A stretch of DNA of 64,000 nt from Zoroaster sp. YZ-2022 (Eukaryota > Echinodermata > Asteroidea > Forcipulatida > Zoroasteridae): positions 91,417,204 to 91,481,203 of the forward strand of contig CM055816.1 in NCBI GenBank assembly GCA_029582265.1. Reading direction: 5' to 3'. Both the position numbers and the translations under genes were made by a program. Below are positions 39,801-54,500 of the stretch, piece by piece. Numbering within the stretch: position 1 is the stretch's first letter; every line of letters starts with the position of its first letter. The notes under the pieces were generated by a model that saw only the letters and a program-made list of their open reading frames with translations, ran no database searches and was not told where the DNA came from.

Positions 39801-42800
39801 ACGTTTAAGGGGTCTAATAGATGGGCTGAAATTATGCGAGATGCATGCGCGTAAAGGAAAAACGTATCGCTTCGTGGTTTAAACAGTTATAAGGCTTATG
39901 ATTCTCTTCAGGGGCCTGAGAAATATGTGACCAGCTCTGAGAAAAGGTGATATATGTCGCAAAATTTTAAAATTGAGTTTTATATATGGCTGGAAAGCAC
40001 ACAACATAAGCTTTCATTTGGTATATGGTAGAGCTCTGTAGCCCTTACCGTTATGGAGATAATTGCGTATTTGCATATTGATAATTTCCATGATGACTGA
40101 TTTACATATAAACAGAGAAAACGGCCTTTGAAATATTTTGCGTCGTTGAAAAATGATGCTGAAAAGCTCACATTAATTCCACCTAGCAACGAACATGTTC
40201 CTGTAATGCCATCTGTTTGAAATTTTCGTGGGTGATTTGTTAATATTTTTCCATTGATGTTACAATTTTTAAAAGATTTTACTCGTTCAGATCATTAGCT
40301 TTAATTAATTTGCATAATTATTAAAATATTTTTTGGTGTAAAATAAACGAATAGAGTGTACAACTTAGTACATTACGTACATTTAAAAAAGGGGGAATTA
40401 CCATGGTGTAGGCTTATGATGGAACTTTGTTTGAATCTGGTACTCTATTAATATTTTATCTTATTGCATACATTAAAATTTAATTAAAAAATAAATTAAT
40501 TTAAAAAATTATTTAAAAAAATTAATTAATTTTTATTTTTTCCCCCAATACCTAAAGAGCCTTTGTTGTGATACGCTTCGATCCCGTGGGCTCTAAAAGG
40601 TGCCGGGAATCGGCATGCCCTTGACGCCCACGGCTACTTAATTCACCACCTGAAAATGCTTGAGCGTTATTTTTTTGGCGCCCTCTATTGACAGGAATGA
40701 AGTGTTTAAAAGTTCATAAAAGAAAAAAAGCGCGTCACTTTGCGGTTTTTCCTGCTAGTGTCCACTCGCTTTCCACAACGGGCAGTTTTTAGTTGCAATC
40801 ATGATTGAAACGGAAATAAATGATGGCATTTTGGCTGAGATTTTGGCAGACAGTGGCTCAGCATCGGATGACGAAGTAACGGATGACGACAGCACATTAG
40901 AACTTCCAGCGGAATTTCAAGAGGTAAATCACAGTAAAAAAGTGAATAACTAACACAAAACGTTTCTCTTCCCGGCCCAATGCAAACTAATGTAATTCAA
41001 CGATATTTCCTATAGCGTAAATATTGGATGCATTTTTTTATATGCTCAAGGGGGTTACAACTGTTGGAGTTGAGGAATGTAAATTTAGAAAATGGATCCC
41101 TTGAATAGGAGTGACCAAATCCCCACCCCCTGAAACTGGGGCAAAAAGTCAGGCACAAAGTGCTCAAGTGAAAATGTACAATTTGTAGTAGTTTGTTGGG
41201 GTTATTTGTATTCATTGAAACAGCAAGTTGATGTATAGATATAGCATAGAAATTGGGGAATTCACATTCACAATCCCACATTAAAACGAAAATTTATCGG
41301 CAACGAGTTTTGGAGAGTGGATGGAGGCCGCCATATTTCTTTTCTCAGCACAATATTCATTTTGCGCATGACCCCCTGTGGCCTGTGCACATGCAGCAAA
41401 GTAGCATTGAGATATTGTATTTACAAATGTAGGACCGAGATGAATCCTCCTTTGCCTTGTTTTTCTGTTGCAGCCTACCTACCAAGGTGACAGCCGGCCG
41501 AGATCAAGGAGGACGACAGGAAAGTTAGATTTCCGATCCGGTTGGGAACGACGAGACCATTACGAGTGTGGGACTGTGCAGTTCACTGGAAATCCTGGCC
41601 CCACCGGCGACTTTGCCACACTGTCGGCAGTGGAGATCTTCAAGCTGTATTTTTGTCAACTCGTGTGGGATATGCTCGTCGACAAGACTAATCGCTATAC
41701 ACAGCAAAGAATAAGACTAAAATCCTGATCAACAGTTCTCCTGGCACCCAACCAACACTCCAGAAATGATGGCATTTGTGGCACTTCTCATTGCAATGGG
41801 CATAAACAAATCCTCTCAATACAAGATGTACTGGTCGACATCTGAAATTCTTCACATCCCATTCTATCCGTCGATTATGTCCCGTAATCGGTTCAGTTCA
41901 ATTCTTCGGTTCCTCCACATCTCCAATAACCAAATTCCTCGTAGAGCCTTGGCTAAACGGGACAAACTTTCCAAAGTTCGGCCCTTGATAGAAGTCCTCG
42001 TCCCAAAGTTTCTCAACCTATATAACCCTGCGCAGAATCTGTCTCCAGACGAGAGTATGTTGAAATTCAAGAGACGCTTAAGTTTTGTTCAGTACATGCC
42101 GAAAAAACACCAATCAAACGGGGTATTAAAGCCTTCTCCCTGAACGAGTCCAAACAGGATACACGTGTGCTTGGAAACTGTACACAAGAGCTGACGACAC
42201 CCAAATTGTTTATGATGCAGACGTACATGTAGATTCCAAGTCATCAGACTGCCATCCACCAAACCCGACAGTTGCAGGAAAGGTCGTCATTGATCTGGTC
42301 CATGGACTTGAGAATAAGGGACACGTAATATATTGTGATAATTACTATACTAGCCCAGCTCTTTTAGCTAAACTTTCTAAACTAGGATTCGGATGTTGTG
42401 GAACTGTTCGTTACACTACACAGGGAATACCCCAGGCCGCAAACCCCCAAAAAACATAAAATGAAGAAAGGAGATGACCCATTTATTTGGTGAAAGGTTG
42501 GCAATTGTGTATCGTTTGGCAAGACAAAAAATCTGTATCACTTTTAACTAATGTAGGCAACACTGATTTGTCCAAAAACCAAATTCGGTGTAATGAGAGC
42601 ACAAGTGGATTTCGTGATGTTATGAAGCCCAACTGTATTGAAGATTACAACAAAAACATGGGTGGAACTGACCTTGCCGACCAATGTTTGCAGTACTACA
42701 ATCATACACACAGAAGCTTGAAATGGTGGAAAATAGTTTTTTCCATATGCTGAATATCTGTATTGTCAATAGCAGAGTAATATTCACCAGCATAGCAGGG

Positions 42801-45800
42801 AACAAAAAAGTCAGTAACCTTGATTTTCGTATAGGGATTGTACAGGGCTTGCTGTTGGGTTGGGAACGTACCTCAACAAGTCAGTTGAGATACCATATTC
42901 CCATCGAGTTGACAGGGCAAGAGCACTATCCTGGCAAAAACCCCAATGGAAAGAAACGCGACTGCGTTGTTTGCAGTAACCGCAAATTAGGCAGGCGAAA
43001 ACAAACAAAGGTGATCTGTAAACAATGTACACAACCTATGTGCATAGTTCCTTGCTTTGAGAAATACCACACCACTTGATTGTAAATCTGTACTATTTGC
43101 CTCCAAACCACCCCCCCAATTGAATGTTGGGATAGGTCGAACACGCCGCAGATTACAGTCCAAACCAACATTGAATTAGGGGGGGTGAGCATGGATTGTG
43201 ATGTATGTACACTGAATACAAGCAAATGGTTCATTTCCAAGAAGAAAACAAAAAAATCCCCAAAAATCTCATCCAAGTTATTGTTTTTCACATGGAAAAG
43301 AAATCTGATACATGTACCGTATTTGCATGTATATATTACAAATTCTCTGAAATATCATCTATTTGTATTACTTTTTTTCATTGTAAATACTGATCTAATT
43401 ATTTAATTGTTTTGCTGTTACACTTACAAAACATTTTCCTCCATTTGTATACTCATTTTTACCATCAGTTTTACATACAAATATATCTGAGCCATTACTT
43501 TTGTATGTACAGTACACATGTAAAAAAAAGTGTCTATCACTGCAGAGTGAGGGCGCACTTCAATGAAATTGTGAAAACCCACTGGTGCTGAAGTGACAGT
43601 GGGCTCCTAATTGCTGTGGTAAAGAAGGGTACTCTCTTATATAAGTGGCTGGTAATGAAAGGGTTAACAGGGGCACGTTTCTTCAGTGTGGAGTCGTTGT
43701 AACAACTCAATGACTTAGTAGCCCCCACCTTGGATTGGCCATTGGCCTTGTGTAGGGTGATTTGAATTTAAAAAAATTAAAAAGGACTAGCTACTGATGA
43801 CGCAAACACGTATGAGTGACTTAAAAGGTTCCACTTAACGGCTATATGCTTCCAACAGAAGTTTTGCTCAGCCAGACCAGATGAAGGGGAAACGGCCCCA
43901 CAGTTTGTTGCAAGATTACATAACATATTTACACGATGGACCGAAATGGATAAATCTCCGAAAACGTACGACGGCATACAATATATCTTGTTACGCGAGC
44001 CGTTTCTTAAAAGCCTAACCGAATGAAAACCGAAAAATACGTCTGAAATATCGTGAGTTCGTAGCTCCTAATCGTAGGTTTGGACAACCTTTCACACAAT
44101 TAGTAGTTCCTTCCAAGTTCAGATGTTATGTAATGAAAACTGCACACGGAACAATACTTGGTGGACACCAAGGTGTAAAAATAAAATCTAGATCGCATTC
44201 TCTCTAGTTTCTTTTGACCAGCCATCCAAGCGGAGGTTACCAGATTTTGTCGATTTTCCTAGGGAAAATTCCTAGGGATCAAGTAAACTGAGAATAAAGC
44301 AATACACACAAATGATGACAAAGAATGATGGAAGGTCCTGACTTTCCATCGTTTCCCGAAAAGAAAAATAAAGAAAGTCTTATTTTTGGTTATTCCTACT
44401 TAGAATTTATTACTTTTTAAAATAGGGTTGAAAATATTTACCATTTTGTATGGTTTTTAATATTTGTTAAAATCATCTCTCGTGAACAAATAAAGAAACA
44501 ATCTTACTTATGTATTTATTTACACATTTTTACAATCATAAAAATGAATTATGTGACTTTTTCTCACAGACATGATATGACATGACATGAAAAATTTTCA
44601 GGTGAACTTATGTTTGTATTGTCTCATATTGCCTTTGAGAATGAACCTGCTAGGTTCGAAACGTAAGGCCAACAAGCATCAGTTTAAAATTAATAGTCAC
44701 CACACATGCTCGATATGCTAAAAATACAGAAAATCCGGAGGGGGAACAGTGTTCCCCCTCTGCCCCAAAGTCTGAGAAAAAGAACAACACACAGGCTTAC
44801 AATTAGACATTGCCCTAACTGAGCGAAAACGAATACTTAAACTTACCGAGGTTCCCTCTGTACTTGAGTCCTAAGTGAAATGAAAAACATCAAAAAGGAA
44901 AACAAACAAACAAACATAATCATTATCTCCACAATAACAAAAACACCATTTAATAAAAGTCATATTGATTTACACATTTTTATAAAGATTGTTTACATAT
45001 ACTAAGGTATTTTTCGATGCCTCTTAAAAGTCCGACACTCTTAAAAGTCCGTGGTTATAATTTCCGTCGTCAAATTAATCTGAAAAACTTCGTGGTTAAT
45101 TTTGTCGATAATTAACCTCGACTTGTTCGCAAGTATTTTAAAATAACCGCATGTATTAGTTCATTTTGACTACGACAAAAGTGGTCAAACACATTAAGCA
45201 ATCTGATTGGTAGACGTTTGTCATTTTACCATCACGTGATACCATAAATTAGCATACGCGCATGATACTCATGTGCGGTCTTTATCAAATGGGAAGAATG
45301 CTATAAAAGCAAGCATAATGACTTAAGTGAGAATTGTTCAAGGGAGAACCAATGTCGGGCAACTCGTTTTTCTCTACTGTCGCTATGTGAGAAATATGGT
45401 TCAGGAAGAACCATGGGGACTTCACGGGTTAATATGGTTCAGGGACTTCACGGGATGTGAGGTTAGTTTGTCATCATTTACATATATAAATAATTATGTG
45501 TTCCTCCCTTGTGTGACAAATTTGTGTTACAAATACAAGTTGTGGGACATATAAGACATGCACATGTACATGTACGTAATACGCCACCCCTTATAATTTG
45601 CATTGTTGCATAAACATGAATATAGGGTATGGTTCTACTTGCTTTAAAATAATAGTTTGTTGTTAAAAGATCAGGCATATCAGTATATGTGCGCAACTCA
45701 GTACCACTAAGTCATTTCATTTAGCTGCATGTAAAATTTAGATTACCGTAGCGTCGAGTTGACTACGAATATAGTTCTTACATGCACACTGCTCAGTACA

Positions 45801-48536
45801 GTACAGCTCAGTACAGTGTGCATGCATCTAATATGCATGTGTTAAAGACATCCTAAGGTACGACATCCTTAAAATATGTGCATGTGATTTGATTAAAATA
45901 TTGTTGCATTCCCCACTACTGTGGGTCAACAAAATAGGGCGGACACAAACGTTGTTGTGACAATATCAGTTTGGGTTGGTTTATTATAATTATTTCTGCA
46001 TTCAATTACAATAAAAGGCATTCTGTCTGTCTATGTGCCATCTCCTGCCAGGAGGTCGGCTGCCATGTTTTTCCATAGGGTGCGGTCCTGTGACGTCCTC
46101 ACACACTCCCTGTATTGCATCCCTATCCATTCCTTGATATTTGTGATCCACTTTAGTCGTTGTCGTTCCCTTTTTCTTGTCCCTGCCACTCTGCCCTCCA
46201 AAATGTGTCTTTGTAATTTTTCTGTTCTTAAGATGTGTCCAAAATATTTGCATTTCCTGTTTTTGATTTTATTTAAAAGAGTTCTTTTTTCTGAAACCAT
46301 TTTGAGAATTTTTTCATTTGTTTTTCTGTCCACATATGACACACGTAACATTCTTCGGTACATCCACATTTCAAAGGCTGTAATTCTATTGGCCATTTCC
46401 TTACTAACTGCCCAAGTCTCTGAAGCATATAATAGTGTGGATTGTATATAGCACCTTGCAAGCCTTTTTCTAGTGGCCAAGTGATGCCAATACATCTTTC
46501 ATATTTATGAAGTGAGTCCTTGCAATTTCAATCCTTCTTTTAATTTCTGAATCATTTTCCCCATCCTTTGTTATGAGTTGTCCGAGATATATAAATTTCT
46601 TCACCTGTTCGACCTCTTCTCCATTCACACTGATCTTCAAACATTCCTCTTGTTCATTATTTTTGCTAATTAGCATTGATTTTGTCTTCTTGATATTCAT
46701 CCTCAACCCGAGATCTTCACTTCTCCTGCTCACTTCACTTACAATGCTCTGTAACTGTTCTTGCGATTCTGCTATCAATACCGTGTCATCGGCATATCTC
46801 AGATTATTTAGATTTTTTCCTCCGATATTGATGCCCTGAAGATCACTGATTTCCTTGAATATAATTGCCTCTGTATATATGTTAAATAATTTGGGTGAAA
46901 GAACGCATCCTTGTCTGACTCCACGTTCTATTTTGAACTCTTCGGATTGTCCTTCTTCAAGCCTTATTGTTGCTAACTACTCCCAGTATAAATTCTGAAT
47001 TATTCTCCTGTCTTTTCCATCCATTTCAATTTTATCAAGCATCTCCATCAGCTTATGGTGAAAAACTCGATCAAACGCCTTCTCATAGTCTATGAAACAT
47101 ATGTATATGTTCTTGTTTACTTCCAGATATTTATCCATAATTACTCTGAGATTAAAAATACCTTCCCTTGTCCCTATTCCAGCTCTGAATCCAGATTGAG
47201 TTTCTCCAATCTCCCTCTCTAATACAATTTTGTTTCTCTCCATTATGGTTTTTAGAACTATCTTTATGACATTACTCATAAGACATATTGTCCGATGATC
47301 TGTGCACTCCATTGCTTTTGGAGCGTAGTGTAGCGTAGTTCAATAATTGGACTTAACAGTTAGACATAATACGAGTTCTGAATGGTGTGTACGAGTAATA
47401 CCAACTACAAAGGGATCGGATACAGCCAGGACCATCATTCGTTCATGCGGCTTGTCACTCGGTATACGGTACGGGCACTGCTACACCGAGAGACGGACGG
47501 CTGGTCAGTCTCGACGACGGGGACCACCAGGGTTTGACTACACGGGGTGTCTGGACGGGGCCAGAGTGTGTATCAGACCGCATTAACCAATGGTCATATC
47601 GACGCACCGCACCATTGGTTCAACGAACGAGGCTCTGGACAGTAATAGTTCGCCATATCGCTCTGTCATAGATCGGATCGAGTCGCTCAGATATCATTCG
47701 GAATCGCACTTCCGACGAGATCAGGAAATCTCTGGGTTTATACAGAAATCTGGGGCCTAGGAATGAATAAAACATTAGCCTAGTTTAGCGTCTTAGCCAA
47801 TGATAAGTTTGCCTTCCTCGTCTAAGGGTAGAAACGTGTGCAAAATCATGATATACAACAGGTCCTTGTTCCATATAAGGAAAGGTATTTGACGAAAGTA
47901 AAGTGAGTGACAACTTAGAAAGGAGGGCGTGTTCTAGGGGGTAATGCTTACTGGGGATGCTAAGCTACTGCATGAGGGGAGCAGCGGTTGCGCATGGGAG
48001 CACGGCGCACGGACCAAGGCCTATGACTGAGCGGGCCAGTCACGTTGACTGTTTGGCCGTGCTACACCAACGAACCGTGTTCGGTGTGTAGGGTGGACTC
48101 CGAGGAAAGTAGGAGTAAAATAGACTAAGTCAAAAGGACGGCTCCAAGCCACGTGGTGGGAGGGTGTGGCACGCACGCAAGGCTCTCGCTGGTGTTGCAT
48201 TATGCATTGCGTTAAGTATGAGCAAAAGTAGCGTCCTTGTATGGATTGCATATTCATAGCGGACAATCGGGTCCGGGGAAACAAACCCTGGGACTTAGCC
48301 TGCTTGAAATTGCATCGTAAGCAAAATATTGGAAGTGGAAGAAGTGAAATAGAGGGTGCTAATATTTATCAAAATCAAAGGGTAAGATTCGTAACACTAT
48401 CGTGGGATGCTGAAATAATCGAATCCCGACAACAGAGGACCATATTGTTCTCCATTGTGATAGCAACTAAGGACTTATTATCCATTTTGTTATAAGTTCT
48501 CGGTTTCAATGGGTATACATGTACACACCTACCGAA

Positions 48537-48568
<32 letters not shown>

Positions 48569-51500
48569 AGATATCCAAGAAATCGGCAATTGAAAAAATA
48601 ATTGAGACACAGAATATAAAATCTGTCTTAACTTAATAGTTCAATAGAAACTTAATAGTTAAATAGAAATTTAATAGTTCAATAGAAACATGAACGCACT
48701 ATGTTGTGATCTTGATGGTGGCATTCATACCACTCTGGTCAACATAATCGATTCGCATTCCCATTTAAAGGCGGAGCAGACTGTAAAACGAGAAAACGCG
48801 TTTTGTGTACAGCGCTGGCGTAAATCCGTGATGAAAAGTGTGGGGTGATTTTAAGCTTTGGGTGCACGGTGCAGTCGACAACTATTCAGAATTTTGCGGT
48901 TACAGTACATATTACACCCCCCCCCCCCCATTTTTTATTGTATATATGATTTTTCAGCGCATGGAAACTTCTGGAGGGAATGATCCTATGGACCATCCCC
49001 CGGTCAAAACAGTTGGGGATATATCCCCCATCCCCCCGGGAGTGAACACATCAAGTATGAGGCGACCTCCAAATGGGATACAAAACAACAATAGGCAACG
49101 TGTGGTATCGTGTCCTATTGGGGAATTCATTGGGCAGCACGAACATAATAGACGGTTCATAATATATTGAAATCCAGTCCCTGTGTGGGGAATTCTGTTC
49201 AATAGCTTTTTGGGCTTGAACAAAAATAGTGAGTTGAAGTGAGTTGAATGTCCTTCCACTTTGCCATCTGGTGGACGTGCCCCTTTGCCAGTTGGACATG
49301 AGCGTTTAACATATCTTTCTTAATCGTCTAGCTTGCCTTGTTCACACTGTCCTTCCAGTTTGCCATCTGGTGGACGTGCCCCCTTGTCAGTTGGATATGA
49401 GCATGTAGCATCTCTTTCTTCATCATCCAGCTTGCCTGGTTCACCATGTCCTTCCACTTTGTTATCTGGTGGACGTGGCCCTTTGTCAGTTGGACATGAG
49501 CGTTTAACATCTCTTTCTTCATCGTCCAGCTTGCCTGGTTCACAGTGTTCTTCCACTTTGTCATCTGGTGGATGTGTCCCTTTCACTTTGTCATCTGGTG
49601 GATGTGTCCCTTTGTCAGTTGGGCATGAGCGTGTAACATTTCTTTTTTCCTCGTCCAGCTTGCCTGGTTCACAGTGTTCTTCCACTTTGTCATCTGGTGG
49701 ACGTGACCCTTTGTCAGTTGGACATGAGCATGTAACATTTCTTTCTTCATCGTCCAGCTTGCCTGGTTCACAGTGTCCTTCCACTTTGTCATCTGGTGGA
49801 TGTGGCTCTTCGTCAGTTGGACATGAGCGTTTAACATATCTTTCTTCATCGTCCAGCTTGCCTGGTTCACAGTGTCCTTCCACTTTGTCATCTGGTGGAT
49901 GTGTCCCTTTCACTTTGTCATCTGGTGGATGTGTCCCTTTGTCAGTTGGGCATGAGCGTGTAACATTTCTTTCTTCCTCGTCCAGCTTGCCTGGTTCACA
50001 GTGTCCTTCCACGTTGTCATCTGGTGGGTGTGCCGCTTTGCCAGATGGACTTGAGCATGTCACATCTCTTTCTTCATCATCCAGCTTGCCTGGTTCACAG
50101 TGTCCTTCCACTTTGTCATCTGGTGGACGTGCCCCTTTGTCAGTTGGACATGAGCGTTTAACATCTTTCTTCATCGTCCAGCTTGCCTGGTTCACAATGT
50201 CCTTCCACTTTGTCATCTGGTGGATGTGTCCCTTTCACCTTGTTATCTGGTGGATGTGTTGTTACGATCCGAAAATCTTCAAACTATAGGTGAATGCAAA
50301 TGACTCAAAAAGCCTGAATTTTCTCAGATGCAACAAAGAAATCAAACAAGGTCACACTGATATAAAGAACACAGAAACAAAGTGATTTAATAATGAAAAT
50401 ATCAACCGTTCCAAATATCGATGGGTTTAACAAGCGTACAATGATTAGGGTAAACAAGTGTACATTAAGAAAATATCTTATACTAAATAAGAAGAATATC
50501 TTATACTAAATAAGAAGAAGATCTTACGGACGAGGGCTGAGCAGGCTCCAGCGAAAATGACACAAAATCAGTTCTCTGACACGGTGTAAATAGAGCTAGA
50601 CGCGGGGCGAATTTACCTCTAACAAACGGCCGGAAATAGACGAAACCACGGGGACACAAGTCGACTACCGTGACAAAAAATATGGGAAAGAAGAAATGCC
50701 AAAAATACTGAACTATAGATTTAGTTCACAAAATGTCTCTTCCGGAATTAAATTCAGCTCTCAGACACTTCACTCGGTCAATACGAACTTTCTCAAAACA
50801 CTCCACAGACGAGTCGTAAGCGACATCACAGGTCCTAGTGGGTGTACACTGAAGTATCATCAACTCCTGTTTACCGAAGTCTTGGTTTGCTCAAGTCCTG
50901 TCTAAAATCCTCTACCAGCCCGTATTTATAGTTTTTAATCCCTTCTAGAAAATACTAAAGGTTTCTTCTTCACTTCACTTCTAGAAATTTCTGTTAAATT
51001 ACATCACTGTCCAAAAATAAACTTCTAGAACGTTCTATTCATAACCCATAAACATAATCACGCCGCCTTTGGGGTCAACACGCGGTCACGCACGGATTAT
51101 CTCCACATACAGTTTGTGTGTATATGTAACAGTGTCCCTTTGTCAGTTGGGCATGAGCGTTTATCATCTCTTTCTTCATCGTCCAGCTTGCCTGGTTCAC
51201 CATGTCCTTCCACTTTGTCATCTGGTGGATGTGGCTCTTCGTCAGGTGGACATGAGCGTTTAACATATCTTTCTTCATCGTCCAGCTTGCCTGGTTCACA
51301 GTGTCCTTCCACTTTGTCATCTGGTGGATGTGTCCCTTTCACTTTGTCATCTGGTGGATGTGTCCCTTTCACTTTGTCATCTGGTGGATGTGTCCCTTCC
51401 ACTTTGTCATCTGGTGGATGTGTCCCTTTCACTTTGTCATCTGGTGGATGTGTAACTTTGACAGTTGGGCATGAGCGTGTAACATTTCTTTCTTCATCAT

Positions 51501-54500
51501 CCAGCTTGCCTGGTTCACAGTGTCCTTCCACTTTGTCATCTGGTTGACGTGCTCCTTTGTCAGTTGGACATGAGTATGTAACATCTCTTTCTTCATCTTC
51601 CAGCTTGCCAACTGGTTTACGATGTCTTAGGGAACAAATTGATGTCCAGCCAAGTGATTTTCAAGTTGATGGTGAGTCAAGACCACTCTCTCCAAATGGA
51701 GTTAAAAGACACAAGAGCAAAAATGCTGCAGTTAAGCACAACAGGAAAAGAGAATAGCTTACACAACTGAAACGTCAAACAAAGTCGTACCTTCAAAGCG
51801 TGGTAAATTAGGAAAGAGTAACTGCTGGTATTGTCAAAAAAGGGGCCTAGATTGTGTAAACATTAGTATTGAGCAGCGTCACCAAATCAGGGAAGCTTAT
51901 TACAACATGGCTGATTTACAGAAACAACGAGAATGGCTTATAACACATGTGTCTGTTAACAAGGATACTGAACAGCAAAATAAGTATTGCTATTATCTGC
52001 CGCAACTAAGTGATGACGCCCAGAAATAGCAGGTAATTTTGTCATTTATTTACAGGTACCATTGGTATTTCTTTCTGCCAAGTGCGCACTACTTTGAGTA
52101 AGCTTAATATGTTTGGTATACTAGAAGGGGAGAAACGTGGTGGACGACAGAAGGTCGACAAGGACAAATCACTGAGAGAGCAGGTGAAAACTCACATCAA
52201 TAAATTTCCAAGGATGGAGTCACATTACTGTAGGGCTAACTCCAAATGCCAGTATCTGTCTCCTGACCTTAACTTCACGTTCGAAACGTAAGGCCAATAA
52301 CCATTATTTTAAAATTAATAGTTACCACACATGCTCGATCGACTAAAAATACAGACAATACGGAGTGGGAACAGTGTTCCCCCACCGCACCGCAAGGTCT
52401 GAGAACAAGAACAACACACAGGCTTAGAATTAGACATTGCCCTAACTGAGCGAAAACGAATACTTAAACTTACCGATGTTTCCTCTGTACTTGAGTCCTA
52501 AGTGAAATGAAAAACATCAAAAGGGAAAACAAACAAACAAACATAATCACTATCTCCACAATAATCTGATTGGTAGACGTTTGTCATTTTACCATCGCGT
52601 GATACCGTAAATTAACATACGTGTATGATACTCATGTGCGGTCTTTATCAATTGGGCAGAATGCTATAAAAGCAAGCATAATGACTTAAATTCAGATTGA
52701 TTTCATTGTATTAGTTTTAAATAACAAATTGTATGTATAATATTATTAATAAATTGCGGATTTCTCGTTATGTCTAAACTACATTGCGCGGATGATTTAA
52801 GGCGTACATTGGGCTTTCCCGACGACGCGACGAAAGAAAACTGTAATTTTACAAACCGCAGACTACGACTTCGAAACTTTGCTGAAGGAGTGGGGGTTGA
52901 GGACTAACACCGTTATATTAAGACGTTTAAAGCTATGTAGAATAATATTAAAAACATTATGTGCCAGCGGTTAAAGATAGCTCAGTCAGGGTCTTACTCT
53001 TCGTCTGGTAGCCAAGCATTACCGTTGAGCTAAAGTTAGGGCTAACGTGCCGTTAGCTACGCTAGTAGGTCTACTAACACAGATTAGTGGTAATGTAACG
53101 TTAATATACATATAGTAAGGACATTGTTATTTGCAAAGTCTGCCACATTACACACATTTTGGCCATGATTTTAGGACTGTATTGGTCCTTATTAATACAT
53201 AACGTTGACATGAACATTTGTTGTACGTGTCAAGTCCATGAACACTAAACACAACATAAAGAAATAATGTTTCTAGTATTAAAAAAAAGTAAATTAGTGA
53301 CTATGGATTTTTGAACTTGACCATAATTATTATTTAACTTCAAGCAAAGTCACGCGACGCACGCATGATCCTTCAAGTTCGTTTTCCATAATATGGCTTT
53401 ATCCCACCCAGTGGAATGACTGTCAGTAGATTTGTACCAGTAGATAAGCACCATAAGCCAATTATTGCCGCCCCGCCAACACACCGCCATGCCCATGACA
53501 TCATGCATACGCCACAGACTTGATCGCAAGTCTACTGTGACTGCCGGGAATGCTGAAAGCTAGATTTACTTCAAGTTATAAACATCATAACTTACCTCTG
53601 ACAACGACACGAGGTCTTCCTGTCCTTTTTCATGTTTCTTTTCCTGTTCCCGTTCCTGTTTAAACAGACAGAGAAGTATAATTTAAACGTCATCTTCCCC
53701 AAAAACAATAAAGCTTTATAACACTTACTACTTACAACACATCGACTACCCCTTGACAATTGCTGTAGTCTTTGTTGACGCCACTCAACTCTAACCTGGC
53801 CCCATAGATCAATAGATAATTGGCATAAGTGGACCGCCCACCAACATAGGGGCTGGTTAGCTCAGTTGTTAGAGCGCCCGTACGGTATTCGAGAGGTCGC
53901 GGGTTTGAGGCCGGCATCAGCAAATTTGTCTTTGCTTACTTGCCTTTTTATATAATATTTCAGGTAAGTTTTTCCCTATAAATCTACTTTGTGTACAACC
54001 ACATAAAAGGCTTGTGTCCCGTTGTGTGATCCCCGCTACTGCCGTTACCCAGGTTGTTTTCATCTGGCCGGGCTTGATCTCTGGCTACTCGGCAGATATG
54101 GTTTGGTCTCTGACCTGGCACCATAGAGCAATAGATAATTGGCATAAGTGGACCGCCCACCAACATAGGGGCTGGTTAGCTCAGTTGGCAGAGCGCTCGT
54201 ACGGTAATCGAGAGGTCGCGAGTTCGAATCCGGCATCAGCTAATTTTTCTTTGCTCGCGAACCGTTTTTGCTCGAAAGGACACAATATTATTTACTGTCA
54301 GTTTTTAATTTTTGTCGTTAATGATATTGCGCCGCCATTTAAATAATGTTATTTTTAGTTTTAAATTTGTGTGTCTCATGTCAGCAATTTTCAACATGAA
54401 ATCATAAATACTGAGCAAACATGCCAAATAATCTAAAAATAGATTTATAAACAAAATATTAAATACATATCATATTTGTGTCTTCTCCGTGTAAAGAATT

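Noticed and set aside
47766..49259. Conserved short ORFs shared by the 48- and 56-kb duplicates as a gene
   Set aside because: The similarity is that of the whole duplicate, and indels break the frames differently in each copy.
50160..50283. A minus-strand exon starting FEDFRIVTTHPPD after CACCTATAG at 50283, joining the minisatellite to the ZU5-death gene
   Set aside because: The frame hits a stop within the first 99-bp unit because of the 2-bp deletion.
49320..50289. 298- and 318-codon overlapping ORFs on opposite strands as real proteins
   Set aside because: The 99-bp unit is a multiple of three, so open frames propagate. There are no splice sites or flanking domains, and one unit has a 2-bp deletion.
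54171..54240. Functional tRNA gene
   Set aside because: The anticodon loop lacks U33, the stem pairing is poor and one acceptor base is missing.
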